In this document: positions 1-10,174 of the stretch, piece after piece
How the letters are laid out: the number at the start of each line of letters is the position of its first letter
Numbering within the stretch: the stretch's first letter is position 1
The notes under the pieces: model-generated
The model's database searches: none
What the model was told of the DNA's origin: nothing
What the model saw: the letters and a program-made list of their open reading frames with translations, nothing else
Source: Symsagittifera roscoffensis
Taxonomy: Eukaryota > Xenacoelomorpha > Acoela > Convolutidae
Length of the DNA stretch: 64,000 bases
Assembly: GCF_963678635.1 (NCBI RefSeq)
Contig: NC_087069.1
Span: forward strand, 15,412,660-15,476,659
Direction: 5' to 3'
Made by a program: the position numbers and the translations under genes

Positions 1-961
1 ACCACTAGAACCAGTTCAACGACAAGCACCTCTAAGCGAACCAACATATAACTTATACCCAACACTACCACAAGAATTAAGTAGAATAAGAAATCCTAGT
101 CAAAACCAAAATACAGTCGAAATAAATAGACAAATTATACATCCTCGACGAAACAGAAATTTTCAAACTCCCCGAGTTCATTTTGACATACCCCAATCCC
201 CATCACAAAACACTCCAGAAAACCCCATTGGTATATTACCAGAAACCCCTACGCTTCTTTCACAACGTAGCACCTCAAGCCTACCATCAGATTACTTAGG
301 TTCAACACCAACATCTGAACAAATACGTGAAAATCCCTTTAACCCCCCAAACCAGGCATCACGACTACCATATTGGACAACACATTCATTTACACAAGGT
401 GAATTAAATTTAGTCAATGATCCAATAGATATTTCTACGGATACAACAACATCCTCATCACTACCAGAAACATTATCACTACCATCAACACCATCAATAA
501 GCCAGATTTCACCACCACCTTTTAACTTAAATTTTCCAAATAATCTCGACGCCAGATATCGAGAACAATCATCAACAAATATCCCTTTAAGACTAGATTG
601 GAATACATTTACAGCCCCTCCACCATTATTTGGACAACATCTAGAAAGTAATCGCCTTCACAACTGGGCACTTAATAGATTACAATACCGACAAGACATT
701 CACGACGATATCCGTGATCACAATATCCAAATACTCCAACAAAACAGTTTACAATTAAAGTTTGAAATCACAGTTAAATTAAACAACATTACTCAACATC
801 CCTACCCATTAAACCCACCAAACATAACAGCCCAATCACTACCACCACCATTTATAACCACTGAAGTAATATATAAATACGACAGATATACCAAAAAGAC
901 AATTGGTTACATCACATTTTATAACCCATACTCAGGATTATCATACACATGTATATTCTAA
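1..961 (+). CDS. C-terminal part of the element's upstream frame (probably pol)
   Basis: This is part of the LTR element, already open at base 1. The product is rich in Pro, Ser, Thr and Asn for about 200 residues. It then has a more structured tail of about 120 residues with charged and hydrophobic segments. No catalytic motif of protease, RT, RNase H or integrase is visible, so this would be the variable tail downstream of the integrase if the frame is pol. That assignment comes from position only. The frame ends a few bases inside the following envelope-like frame. Confidence 0.5.
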   Translation, partial: PLEPVQRQAPLSEPTYNLYPTLPQELSRIRNPSQNQNTVEINRQIIHPRRNRNFQTPRVHFDIPQSPSQNTPENPIGILPETPTLLSQRSTSSLPSDYLGSTPTSEQIRENPFNPPNQASRLPYWTTHSFTQGELNLVNDPIDISTDTTTSSSLPETLSLPSTPSISQISPPPFNLNFPNNLDARYREQSSTNIPLRLDWNTFTAPPPLFGQHLESNRLHNWALNRLQYRQDIHDDIRDHNIQILQQNSLQLKFEITVKLNNITQHPYPLNPPNITAQSLPPPFITTEVIYKYDRYTKKTIGYITFYNPYSGLSYTCIF

Positions 962-3243
962 AATTATTAATTTTTCTCCAACTCCTTTTTCTAGTAATCT
1001 CAAATCAAAAGATAAACCCTTCTCCCCGCACAGAACCCCAAGATTTATTAGTAACACATTACGATTGTGAAGAAAACGAACAAAAAACACTACACAAATA
1101 TGCAATAAATCAAGTATCACAGTGTGAAACAGAACCCCAAGCCATAGAAACTACAAATGTAATAGCAACACTTTATTCAAAAGCCCGAGCAACTACAGTT
1201 ATAGGATATAAATTCACAGCAACATTTTCTGAAAAGAAAGTACATTGTTCACAAGTCTCAAACGGAAATAAAAACCGACTTGACCATGAATCATTCTACC
1301 AGAGTAATATAGAACGACTTTTACATCTCAATCCCGAAGATTGTAAAAACGAGTTACTCCGACTAAACATCACAAAAAATAAAAACACAGATAGAAATTT
1401 AGTATATTTCCAAGTTTTTTCAGATTCTGTACATCAAGCAGAACTTGAAAGATATCAAGGACATATAAAATTAGATGAAAAATACCCATACAACGGCGCA
1501 CACGGACGATTAACCTATGACATGCACGATAAACACTGGATACCACACATTGGTATAAATGACCCATCAAACTGCAAAGCAGACACAAAAAATAAAGGAT
1601 ACCAAGAAATAATGTTTTTCGATTGGAAAATACAACTCGAAAAAATACAACTCACACGAGATTTATCAGACAACACAATGATTTATCAAGGAATTAGATT
1701 ACCTTGTAAAAACGACCAAGGTTATTGCGACCCTACAACCAGAACACAAGCAACAATTGTTTGGTTCCCCGAAGACACATGTACAACATTTCAAGTAGCA
1801 AAAATACACGCTCGTATGATAAAATTTCACGAAAAATATTTTATACAATCAATACCATATGAACAAGTAAATCCATTACGAAAAATAAGTTCTAATTTTC
1901 GAAACATTCATAATATAGAAAATAAATTAACACGTTTTCAAATATATCAAGAAACAGAACTTGCATGTAAATACAGAAACCCACTTCACAAAACACAATA
2001 CTCTGAAATATTAGTTGAATACGAAAATGGATTCGACATGATCACTGGAAAAATAAAAGTCGACCCATACGCCACAAGTCATCCCCTAAACGAAGGAACA
2101 TCATATATACCAGTTAATTTTCAAAAGAATACAGGTCAACCTGGTGGACATTTAAAGCCCCAAGACGATCAAAGCACACGTTTACAAGAACTATCACTAA
2201 TGAATAGTACATATTTTGGTAATATCCACTATGATATTCACTTAGATATGAAACTAGACTACACGATTAGCCGAATTTTTCAAGAAATGTCACTCTCCGA
2301 ATTAGAAACATTACACCAACTATGCGAATTAGAAAGAACACAAATATTACAATCACTTGCACTAGCAGTATTAAAAATACCCTACGCAGGATATTTACTA
2401 TCAGGAAATAGATCAAATTTTTTAGACTATGAAGGAAACATCTTATGGTTTTATACTTGTACTAAAAAAGTATCACCACTATACGTTTTTGAAGATAAAC
2501 GATGCTATAAAAGAATCCCTATCTTTTATAAGAATAAAGTACATTTCGTTGACACACTTTCACGAAGAACCTATTTCTGGGATACCGCAGTTCCATGTGG
2601 ATCAGAAAATAGCCACAACGTAGTACAACTAAACCCTGATGAAGATAAATATTACCTTCTCACCCCATATCCCACATTAATGCAATCACTCAAAAAATTT
2701 TCACCAGAAAGCATTCGCGCTATCGCTCGAAATCCAAATATAGACTTACAATCAATAGCAATATACTCAAAATCAGATATTCAACATCACATTAGAACAC
2801 AACAATTCCAGGAGTTATTAACGCAAATGGACACAATACAAAGACAATCAATTGACCAAAACTTACGCAAACTTGCCGAAACCGCAGGATTTGCAGACAT
2901 CTATACGCAAGACTATAGCGGATATTTTAAAGACATTAAAGATTATATATATCTAAACGGTGAAAAATACCGTCCCCAAGATATATCACCTATCAATATT
3001 TTTAGCTTTGTTACACTCAAGAATGAAATTCTTGATTTTCTAGGATGGCCCTACTACATCTTAGAAAAACTGACTATTTTATACGCATTGTTTAACTTTA
3101 TTGGATTTCTTTTTTCACTCTTAAAAGGAATCTATAACACATGTGCTATACACACACAAGTCAATAGACAAGCAAGTGTAGCACGCATACTATTTGCAGG
3201 ATTTTTTGGAATATTTTCTACATCTATATCAAAATTCTTTTAG
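949..3243 (+). CDS. Envelope-like glycoprotein of the LTR element
   Basis: This is a 764-residue frame of the LTR element. The first ~19 residues (MYILKLLIFLQLLFLVISN) form a good signal peptide. The ectodomain is Cys-containing with several N-glycosylation sequons (NIT, NST, NRS). Hydrophobic segments lie near residues 695-725 and again at the extreme C terminus, as in a membrane-anchored fusion glycoprotein. A block with a CY-x-x-(I/L)P(I/V) pattern, a following TR-type turn and a later Cys is reminiscent of chuvirus-type (mononegavirus) glycoproteins, which LTR elements are known to have captured. That resemblance was judged by eye and is weak. Position after the pol-like frame supports the env call independently. 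The alternative is a baculovirus-F-type errantivirus envelope, but no furin-type site was seen. Confidence 0.65.
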   Translation: MYILKLLIFLQLLFLVISNQKINPSPRTEPQDLLVTHYDCEENEQKTLHKYAINQVSQCETEPQAIETTNVIATLYSKARATTVIGYKFTATFSEKKVHCSQVSNGNKNRLDHESFYQSNIERLLHLNPEDCKNELLRLNITKNKNTDRNLVYFQVFSDSVHQAELERYQGHIKLDEKYPYNGAHGRLTYDMHDKHWIPHIGINDPSNCKADTKNKGYQEIMFFDWKIQLEKIQLTRDLSDNTMIYQGIRLPCKNDQGYCDPTTRTQATIVWFPEDTCTTFQVAKIHARMIKFHEKYFIQSIPYEQVNPLRKISSNFRNIHNIENKLTRFQIYQETELACKYRNPLHKTQYSEILVEYENGFDMITGKIKVDPYATSHPLNEGTSYIPVNFQKNTGQPGGHLKPQDDQSTRLQELSLMNSTYFGNIHYDIHLDMKLDYTISRIFQEMSLSELETLHQLCELERTQILQSLALAVLKIPYAGYLLSGNRSNFLDYEGNILWFYTCTKKVSPLYVFEDKRCYKRIPIFYKNKVHFVDTLSRRTYFWDTAVPCGSENSHNVVQLNPDEDKYYLLTPYPTLMQSLKKFSPESIRAIARNPNIDLQSIAIYSKSDIQHHIRTQQFQELLTQMDTIQRQSIDQNLRKLAETAGFADIYTQDYSGYFKDIKDYIYLNGEKYRPQDISPINIFSFVTLKNEILDFLGWPYYILEKLTILYALFNFIGFLFSLLKGIYNTCAIHTQVNRQASVARILFAGFFGIFSTSISKFF

Positions 3244-3559
3244 ACGCACAAATAAAAGAATATAACACAAAAATAGCAACAAGACAGAACACATACGACG
3301 AAGAACATAACAATGCAGACACAACACCAACAGCACCACAGTTACCACCCCTACCACATAACCATCCATTATCCCTAGTCCCACGTAATTTTCGAAATTT
3401 AGCCATAACACATAATAATTTTAGACCAACCATATCACAAAGTCCCATCCAACATATAATGCCACACCACTCACAAGATGAAAATACTTATGAACAAATT
3501 ATAGAACAACCCCATACCACCGATTTTCAGTCTCAAAATAATAATTTTTTTAGCCCACG

Positions 3560-5368
3560 ATGAGCCGACAACTTGGATCCCTACACCGATCAAATTCCCA
3601 CCCAACCAACCTCACCACTCCAATCCCAATAATACCACTTTTTGCTTTTCCGCCACCCGATTTCCCATCCAGTAGTGTAACATCCGGCATGAATTCCGAT
3701 ACTAATTCACACATTTCAGTTTTATACTCCATCTCACAACTCAATAACCCGAATATTGAAACCCCCGATGAATTTGCCGACTCTGAACCATCTCCATCAA
3801 ATATTTTTCACACCAATCCCTTAAATTTTTCCCAACCCCCTTTTCAACCCATACTACCAAATAACCCTGACCCAACCAATTCTACACCCTCTTATGCTTC
3901 CCAAGTCACTCCAACCTACTCCTCACTTCACTCAGACCAATCATCTCATTCTCCAGACACCCCCCGAATCTCCCCAGAACTAGATAATTTCATTACCCTA
4001 CAACAACAACCCTATCACCTTGACACCCCAACCATAAACCAAATCTCATCCACAATAGATTCATCCAACCCTCCTACCCCTACACCCTCTTCAATTTATA
4101 CTGAATCATTAGCACCATCATCCACAACTACTGAATCTTCACTCAGCACTAATAGAGCTTACCGCACTTTTAAAAGGAAGTTCCCCAACCATCCTTTCCC
4201 AGCGAAACCAGGAACAGCCCGTGAATATATCAACCATCCACAACACACTAACACAAAAGAATTTTTAGCTATCACCTTACCCTCATTTCCACAATACACC
4301 TTAAACACCCCTCATGACACTAACGAGACACGTAACTTTGTAGACGAATACGTTTTAATGCCTACCCTTCCTTGGACATCATATTATCATTTTACAAATC
4401 CCCTTTGCTTACCTTTATCTAACACTCATATCGATATAGAACGAAATAAGGACATGCTATATCGACTCACTACACCACTAACACCTAGACAATTTACTTA
4501 CATTGGATATAAAAAATCACTAAAAACACACACTGCACCCCGAGCTAATGAATATACACTAGAATATTACGATCATAACATCATCAGAACTAACCAAGAT
4601 CAATTCTTAGACGACGATCGCTTCGCTAACCCACAAATCACCGAGAAATTTTTCATTAAAACACCATATGTATTTACACTAAATATCTTCGATCGCAAGT
4701 TTGACCACATTATTTCAGAAGCACTAACAGACACGCAAGCCTACGAAAGTTTTAAAGAACGCTTCCAAATATTTTCACTAACCTTTCATTTCCTTGCACC
4801 ACATGAAAGAGATTTGCACTGCTCACACGATATTATGTTGCGCACTAAACAAACACACACATATACTTATTATCGTTTCATCCAAAATCACTTTGACCTA
4901 CACACTCCCTCCAGACAACCACACCATCGTTTTCAATTCATCAATTCCAAATACACCTCACCATTCTTTCTTAACTTCACATATTGCATTAAAGATACTA
5001 ACCTTCATGGTATTCTTCGAAATTATGATCCCATAACCCAAATGTATATCTTTTGTCCCATCACCAAGACCTTCAACGCAGAAGAATCCCGACCCTTCCT
5101 CATCCCACACGAGTTTGTACAACCTATAGAAATCCCCATTTTAGAATTCATCCATAACACTAAATTCAACCACAAATTATATAATCTAATCCAAAACACA
5201 CCTTATGAATTTGCAGTTGGCACTGAAGAACTAACCACCATTAAGGCACTTCAATTGCTTTGGCCACTGCTTCAAACTAAAAATATCATCCGCATCTTAG
5301 CCAAACTACTAACAACTTCAGATCTCATCCACGACATTTTCCCCCACGGTTTCTTCCCCGACGACTAA
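3560..5368 (+). CDS. Third long frame of the LTR element, function unknown
   Basis: This is a 602-residue frame downstream of the envelope-like frame. The first ~210 residues are Pro/Ser/Thr-rich and probably disordered. The remaining ~390 are globular-looking, with many aromatic and His residues, and end in an IFPHGFF-type tail. No signal peptide, membrane span or recognisable enzymatic motif is visible. The C-terminal third is also present in the decayed inverted copy near 18.66-19.07 kb with many conservative substitutions, so it was a real element protein and not a chance frame. Accessory genes after env are uncommon in LTR retroelements. The family is not recognised. Confidence 0.55.
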   Translation: MSRQLGSLHRSNSHPTNLTTPIPIIPLFAFPPPDFPSSSVTSGMNSDTNSHISVLYSISQLNNPNIETPDEFADSEPSPSNIFHTNPLNFSQPPFQPILPNNPDPTNSTPSYASQVTPTYSSLHSDQSSHSPDTPRISPELDNFITLQQQPYHLDTPTINQISSTIDSSNPPTPTPSSIYTESLAPSSTTTESSLSTNRAYRTFKRKFPNHPFPAKPGTAREYINHPQHTNTKEFLAITLPSFPQYTLNTPHDTNETRNFVDEYVLMPTLPWTSYYHFTNPLCLPLSNTHIDIERNKDMLYRLTTPLTPRQFTYIGYKKSLKTHTAPRANEYTLEYYDHNIIRTNQDQFLDDDRFANPQITEKFFIKTPYVFTLNIFDRKFDHIISEALTDTQAYESFKERFQIFSLTFHFLAPHERDLHCSHDIMLRTKQTHTYTYYRFIQNHFDLHTPSRQPHHRFQFINSKYTSPFFLNFTYCIKDTNLHGILRNYDPITQMYIFCPITKTFNAEESRPFLIPHEFVQPIEIPILEFIHNTKFNHKLYNLIQNTPYEFAVGTEELTTIKALQLLWPLLQTKNIIRILAKLLTTSDLIHDIFPHGFFPDD

Positions 5369-7348
5369 CAGGTAAGTATGAATTATACATATTACTAACT
5401 AATTTAAATATTAGAAACTCACCATTCTTTATCCATGTTTTCTTTAGAATTTTAGCCTTCATCCAACGATCATCTGAAAAAGTCACAAAAGAAAAATAAA
5501 AAATAGCAAACTTCTTCAAAACTGTTTAAAACCCTATTAAATTTTTGCACCAACAATTAAATAAATATAATACCAATGCAGTAATTTAATTTATAAATTT
5601 TTCCCCCACAAGCAGTAAATCTAATAATGATGAAAATTTGTAACTTAATTTTCCCCAACAACTAGCAGTAAAATTGAAATTCTATGTAGTAAATTCATAA
5701 GAAGCAAATGCAGTACTAACCTTTTGATATTTTCATTCACTCGCACAAGAATTCTATCCAAACTCGCACAGCTCGCCCACGAAGAATTGTTTAAAATAAT
5801 GAATTTCAGTTTCAAGCTTTCACACTCGATAACTCTAACACAAGATAACACGTTTCAAACTTTCCTTTAACCCGGTTGGAAAGGAATTATATACTAAACA
5901 AAACTAACCAATGCAGCTTACTAAACACCACAACACATAGCATAACAGCATGACTAAGAAAAGGAAACCAACGGTACCCAAACCGGATTAACCCAGTTTA
6001 AAACTGGATAATTTATTCTTTTGAAGACTATTATAAAGTCTAAGAAAGAAATAATAAAACACAAAAAAGTCGAAAGACAAACCCATACCACAAACAATTT
6101 GATTTTTGAAAAAAGGACACAACCAACAAAACATATGAAAAACCACAACAAACCCAACATAAAACGTTGTCACATAACAGGACCTCTCACAAAAACCGCA
6201 TGCAATCATACTCCCACTCCTGGCCTAACCCACCAGGAAGGACGTCCTGAGCATGCTCTATAGCCGGCCTAACCCACCGTGCTACATCCACGCTTTGTGA
6301 CCACACTCCTATTTTTAATAAGAGCTACTCAAGGGTGAGTAACTCTTCAAAATAACTGAACTAAAACAAAAAGCTTTTGTGAAAACAACTAACTAAAATC
6401 ATAATTAAAAAATATTAAACTAATAAAAGTTTTATAAAATGTAAATTACATTATGCAATACATAAATCAGAATACAACACCAAGGACGAACATCCAAAGA
6501 CAAAACGACCCTACTACACTTGAGAAAGAATGCCCAACTACAATCAATATGCCGCCCACAATCACAACTCAAAGGATTTAGAGTACGACTTGACTTCGCA
6601 GAAAAGGACTTCATTGAACTAGACCAATGACCACCTCGATGTTCAAGTATACGTACAGATCCGAGTAACCAGGCATCCCCTCCACGCACAATCTCCACGC
6701 CATTCCCAGACAAGGTCAAACACAAAGAAGTTCTCACCAATGAAACAGAAAAACCTGACATAACCAACCATTCTGAAATCAGATTTGAGTTTGTTGCGAA
6801 AACCCAGTCGTTGTCTTGAGAAGACACAACGATTGAATCTGGGACTTCTCTAATAAGAAAACCCAGAAGAAATAAGATGTTCGCCAAATACCAACGTCCA
6901 TCATCCATCCTTTGAATTGCAGAAAGACTATTCTAAAAAACTCTGTAAAACCCGGATGGGTGGAACCTGATCTAAACTACATTTTATGATTGGATAAATT
7001 AGATATTTTACCAATGTAAAGTATTTAATATTAACCAATCATGATCCATCTAACTAACAATCCACTTATTTGTAAGTGCTGAAATTACTCGTAATTTCAG
7101 CACCAGAGATATTTGAATTTAACTTAGAAATTAGTTGAACTCTCCCGAGTACTTCAGCAGCCGCAATAAACCAGTATACCCTAGATCTATTGAGCCTAGC
7201 AGAGAATAGTTAAACAACCTGAGACTAGATAGTATAAGAGTAAGATTAGGATCGGTATTAGACTAAGAAGTTGCACGAATCTATCCGGCCGAAAATAAGA
7301 TAGCGTGACGAGCAGACGGTGTACCCTATCCGAAATTACTCTATGAGT
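5369..7348 (+). other. 3' non-coding region of the LTR element, including its probable 3' LTR
   Basis: About 2 kb without a long sense frame, matched in inverted orientation by 16720-18655. Conserved landmarks in both copies are the block around 6240-6330 (paired with 17690-17790), the 28-bp palindrome at 7076-7103, and the terminal block 7250-7348. The exact 5' edge of the LTR cannot be placed because the other LTR is outside the window. The antisense frame at 6432-6908 is not regarded as a gene. Confidence 0.6.
7076..7103. repeat. 28-bp palindrome in the LTR region
   Basis: Two 13-base arms (GTGCTGAAATTAC and its exact complement) are separated by two bases. The inverted element copy has the equivalent at 16931-16958, where the fourth base of one arm and its partner in the other arm have both changed, keeping the pair. 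It may be a protein-binding dyad or an RNA hairpin of the element. Confidence 0.7.
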
Positions 7349-7631
7349 TATACCCATCGGTCCTAACTCAAAATGGGCTCAATCGTAAATTCATTACCAT
7401 GCAAAGATTCCTTATATTACAACGCTTGAAAAAATTTAAAAATGGTATTTCAAATGAGTTCGAGGAGTGGGGAGTTTTTTGGGAGAGTTAATCGATAGTT
7501 GCGGTAATTTTTTCACCCTAAGTTTGTTTTCTGAGAAAATTCGTAATAAATGGTGAAAAAATTAGGCATGATTAAGGATCTGTTAAACAGTACTTTAAGT
7601 AAGAATATTCACATCACTGTTATTTATCCAG
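7349..7631. other. Spacer between LTR element and TRC8-like exon
   Basis: About 280 bp of AT-rich sequence. It should be the 3' end of the intron that precedes the TRC8-like exon, since it ends in a TTTATCCAG acceptor. No upstream TRC8 exon was recognised in it. Confidence 0.5.
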
Positions 7632-8280
7632 GCATATCAAAATCTACATTCTTATCATTGTGGAACTTATTACCGCCTTCTCGGTCATCAACTACGTTCT
7701 CAGTTTTCCTATAAAAACCTGGAACATTGCCGTATCCCTTTTCACAGCCGAAATCATCTTCAAAGTCTCAATGTTGATTGTTATTTACCTATTTTTCTAC
7801 ACCTGGGATTCATTACCTCTAAAAAAGTATATTAACCAGGATTTTGACGACATGCTGACCAACATAAAATTGTTTACAAGTTGCATTCTGTTTATTTTTG
7901 GATGTGCTGTATTTATAAATGGATGTTGCATTCTAATTTTTGATGCGGGTGGAAAATTCAGGGCTGTTTTGTTGGGCTTGCACGCATACAGTACAATTTT
8001 TCTTCAATGTCGAGACGGTTATAGAAAGTTTCAACTTAGAAGATCAGCTTCAAAAAAGTTGGAACAGCTCGAAATTGTCGAATTTATGGCGTCGGAAAAT
8101 GGGAGTACAGATTCGTCAGACGAGCAGAATAATGAGCCGAATTTGTGCCCAATTTGTTACGAAAGTTTGGAAGTAGCGCTGAAAACTAAATGTGGGCACG
8201 TTTTCCATAAAAATTGTCTAAGAAAATGGATTTATGTTCAAAACTATTGCCCCTTATGCAAAGTTAATTTTGAGGAGTAA
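7632..8280 (+). CDS. TRC8/RNF139-like ER membrane RING-H2 E3 ligase, terminal exon
   Basis: The product resembles the C-terminal third of the TRC8/RNF139-RNF145 family, multi-span ER ubiquitin ligases linked to sterol control and ER protein turnover. The frame is open from an acceptor AG at 7630-7631 and starts with HIKIYILIIVELI, which fits the family. The GTG at 7660 is therefore not a start, and earlier exons must exist. Three or four hydrophobic segments lie in the first ~115 residues. Next come a HAYSTIFLQ-type family signature, a polar linker, and a C-terminal RING-H2. Counting from 7660, the zinc ligands are C163, C166, C178, H180, H183, C186, C197 and C200, with the typical CLRKWIYVQ segment between. 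Full-length relatives have about 660 residues. The upstream exons may lie before base 1 with the LTR element sitting in an intron, or they may be lost. The RING itself is intact. Confidence 0.85.
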
Positions 8281-8291
8281 ACAAACTATTT

Positions 8292-8297
8292 AATAAA
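8292..8297 (+). terminator. Polyadenylation signal of the TRC8-like gene
   Basis: AATAAA lies 11 bases after the stop codon, implying a very short 3' UTR. Confidence 0.6.
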
Positions 8298-9443
8298 ATA
8301 CTGAAATTTAGGATAGTTTTTTAAGTTATCATTTATGTTTCTATGAATTATTTTGATTTAATTCATGTTTGGTTTTGTGTTTTTACAAGAACTCTTACAA
8401 AAATAAGCTGAACATAACGTATAAAAAGGTCAACGTAACGCTTCAATGCATCCTGAGAAAAGAGTTTTTAAACTGCACAATTGATAGATTTGTTTAATGG
8501 TGATAGCAATTTAGCCGACAAAAGAGCTATTTATGACCATTATAAAACCAGGTGCATCATTTACAGGAAAAATATATAAAACGAATGCAGACATTTTGCT
8601 GCTGATCAATTGCTTTCTTAACTAAAAAATGGAACGTCACATTGCGTTTGCCAAGATAAAGGTAAGAGTTTGATATCGTAGCTATCACCAGTAGCTCATT
8701 TACTTACTAGATTGGGTTAATCACTGGATCGCGGCAGTCAGTTTTTTCTCGAAATTTCTATTACAGTTGCTGTGTATACTTTGGGGGACCAACGCTAAAG
8801 TGTTTTAAAAGGCAACTGGGGAACGCAAGCCAAAAAACAAAGCCCTCGACTAAAATATTCTATTTGAAAGATGCTTGCAAGTGGAATAATATGGAAAAAA
8901 CCCAGTGTCTTCCTGCGTTTGCATCGAGTTTTATCAGTATGGACGTATCACTAGTGAACCTTGACTTCGTATATTTTGTTTTTTTTTGCTTACAAATTTT
9001 ACTAAGCCCAAACTTTACATGGAAAAAAAAATTTTATGCTCCCCTCCGTATCGCATAAAATGCTAAAACTCTTAGAATAGAAATTTTTGTTAAAAGGATT
9101 AATAAACTTTTTTTATGTTCTAACTGGAGTTTACACAAGTTTAGTCGGCTCAATTGCCGTTCAGTTCAAATTTTTAAATGTTCTACGCCTTCGATTGTTT
9201 GACGAAGATCGCCATTTTCATCCACATCAATATTTTCGCTAATATAAATTTCAAATTTTGACTCGATTCTTTTTAGCTATTTTTCATTGATCCGCAATAA
9301 ATTATAACAATCCGGTATTGTAACTTCTCCTTTTCTATTATCCTGATGAGCAAAAAGTCATTTTGTTTTTGCTTCTTTTGAGCGATTGGCTAGAATTTTT
9401 ACACACTTAACTGCTATAAATTTTAATTGACAGTTTTGTGTAC
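8298..9443. other. Gene-poor interval with one candidate promoter/first exon
   Basis: AT-rich. Apart from the TATA/ATG/donor combination near 8574-8661, nothing was recognised. Confidence 0.5.
8574..8661 (+). promoter_or_regulatory. Candidate TATA box with short coding first exon
   Basis: TATATAAAA at 8574-8582 is followed 47 bases later by an ATG (8629) opening an 11-codon exon, MERHIAFAKIK, that ends in phase 0 at a good donor (AAG|GTAAGAG, junction 8661/8662). The next host exon downstream on this strand, at 14234, also begins in phase 0. The two could belong together across a 5.6-kb intron, but no similarity supports the link. Confidence 0.25.
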
Positions 9444-10174
9444 AGTGCTGATTTAAATTAACCGGACAAAACGCGTTAAACTTGAAATTTAAAACGCGTT
9501 TTTCTCAAATTGGGTTGAATTAGCTGAAAACTTATGAAGACAAAACTTGCTTAAAATTTTAGCAGAATTAACATGGGCTGATTTGTGTTTGCAAAATTCG
9601 GGCCCAAAATGTTACCCCAAAAAAGGGGCAATTTGGTTTTTCTTAGTTAATCAATAATTACGCCAAAAATACCCAATCAATCACAGACATAATAATATTA
9701 AAGTGAGCCCCTTACATAGCCCAACAAACTTTAGAAAGGGTATATTCTCCAAAAAAAATTGCAAACCGTTTAAAAATTGTTTTTAAATAAAAAGTTGGTA
9801 TTTTATATAGTAAAAACGACCTTTTTGTCTAGCAAACAAAAATAAATTAACTTATACAATGTTTTGGAGAATATACCCTTTTAAAAGTTTGTTGGGCTAC
9901 GTAAGGGGCTCACTTTGACATAATTAAGTCTGTGATCGACTGGGTGTTTTTGGCGTAGCTTTTAATTATCTAAGAAAAGTCAAAATGACCCATTTTTGGG
10001 GTAAAATTTTGAGCCCGAAATTCGCAAAACAAGTTGCACCATATTAATTTTGCTAAAATTTTAAGTAAGTTTTGTCTTCATAAGTTTTCAGCTGAACACT
10101 CAACCCAACTTGAGAAAAACGCGTTTTAAATATCAAGTTTAGCTCGTTTTGTCCGGTTAATTTAAATCAGCACT
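9444..10174. repeat. Fold-back (palindromic) transposon, probably Tc1/mariner-type MITE
   Basis: The two halves (about 9444-9800 and 9820-10174) are near-perfect reverse complements over roughly 350 bases, so the whole element can fold into one hairpin. The outer ends read AGTGCTGATTTAAATTAACC and its complement. The left end in its TA context (TACAGTGCTG) resembles Tc1-like termini, which duplicate TA. The right flank has diverged, so the target duplication is not clean. Confidence 0.8.

Larger units (their letters stand above)
1..7348 (+). mobile_element. Envelope-bearing LTR retroelement, 3' part
   Basis: This is a fossil entry. The window opens inside the element. In order come the end of a long open frame, an envelope-like frame, a third long frame, and a non-coding 3' region. 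The 3' limit is set by comparison with the inverted copy at 16720-19075: the shared sequence stops just after the motif CTCTATGAGT at 7339-7348. Codon choice is uniform and A/C-rich on the coding strand, unlike the T-rich surroundings. The visible part looks whole, so this copy is probably young. The 5' half (gag, most of pol, 5' LTR) is outside the window. A gene order with env after pol is known in Ty3/gypsy (errantivirus and larvacean Tor types) and in some BEL/Pao elements. Without RT or integrase in view the family cannot be fixed. Confidence 0.8.

Noticed and set aside
6432-6908. 158-codon minus-strand frame
   Set aside because: Antisense to the LTR element's 3' region. The corresponding part of the inverted copy does not keep it, and it shows no domain.
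7660-7662. GTG as start codon of the TRC8-like protein
   Set aside because: The frame continues upstream to a splice acceptor with family-like residues, so this is an internal codon.
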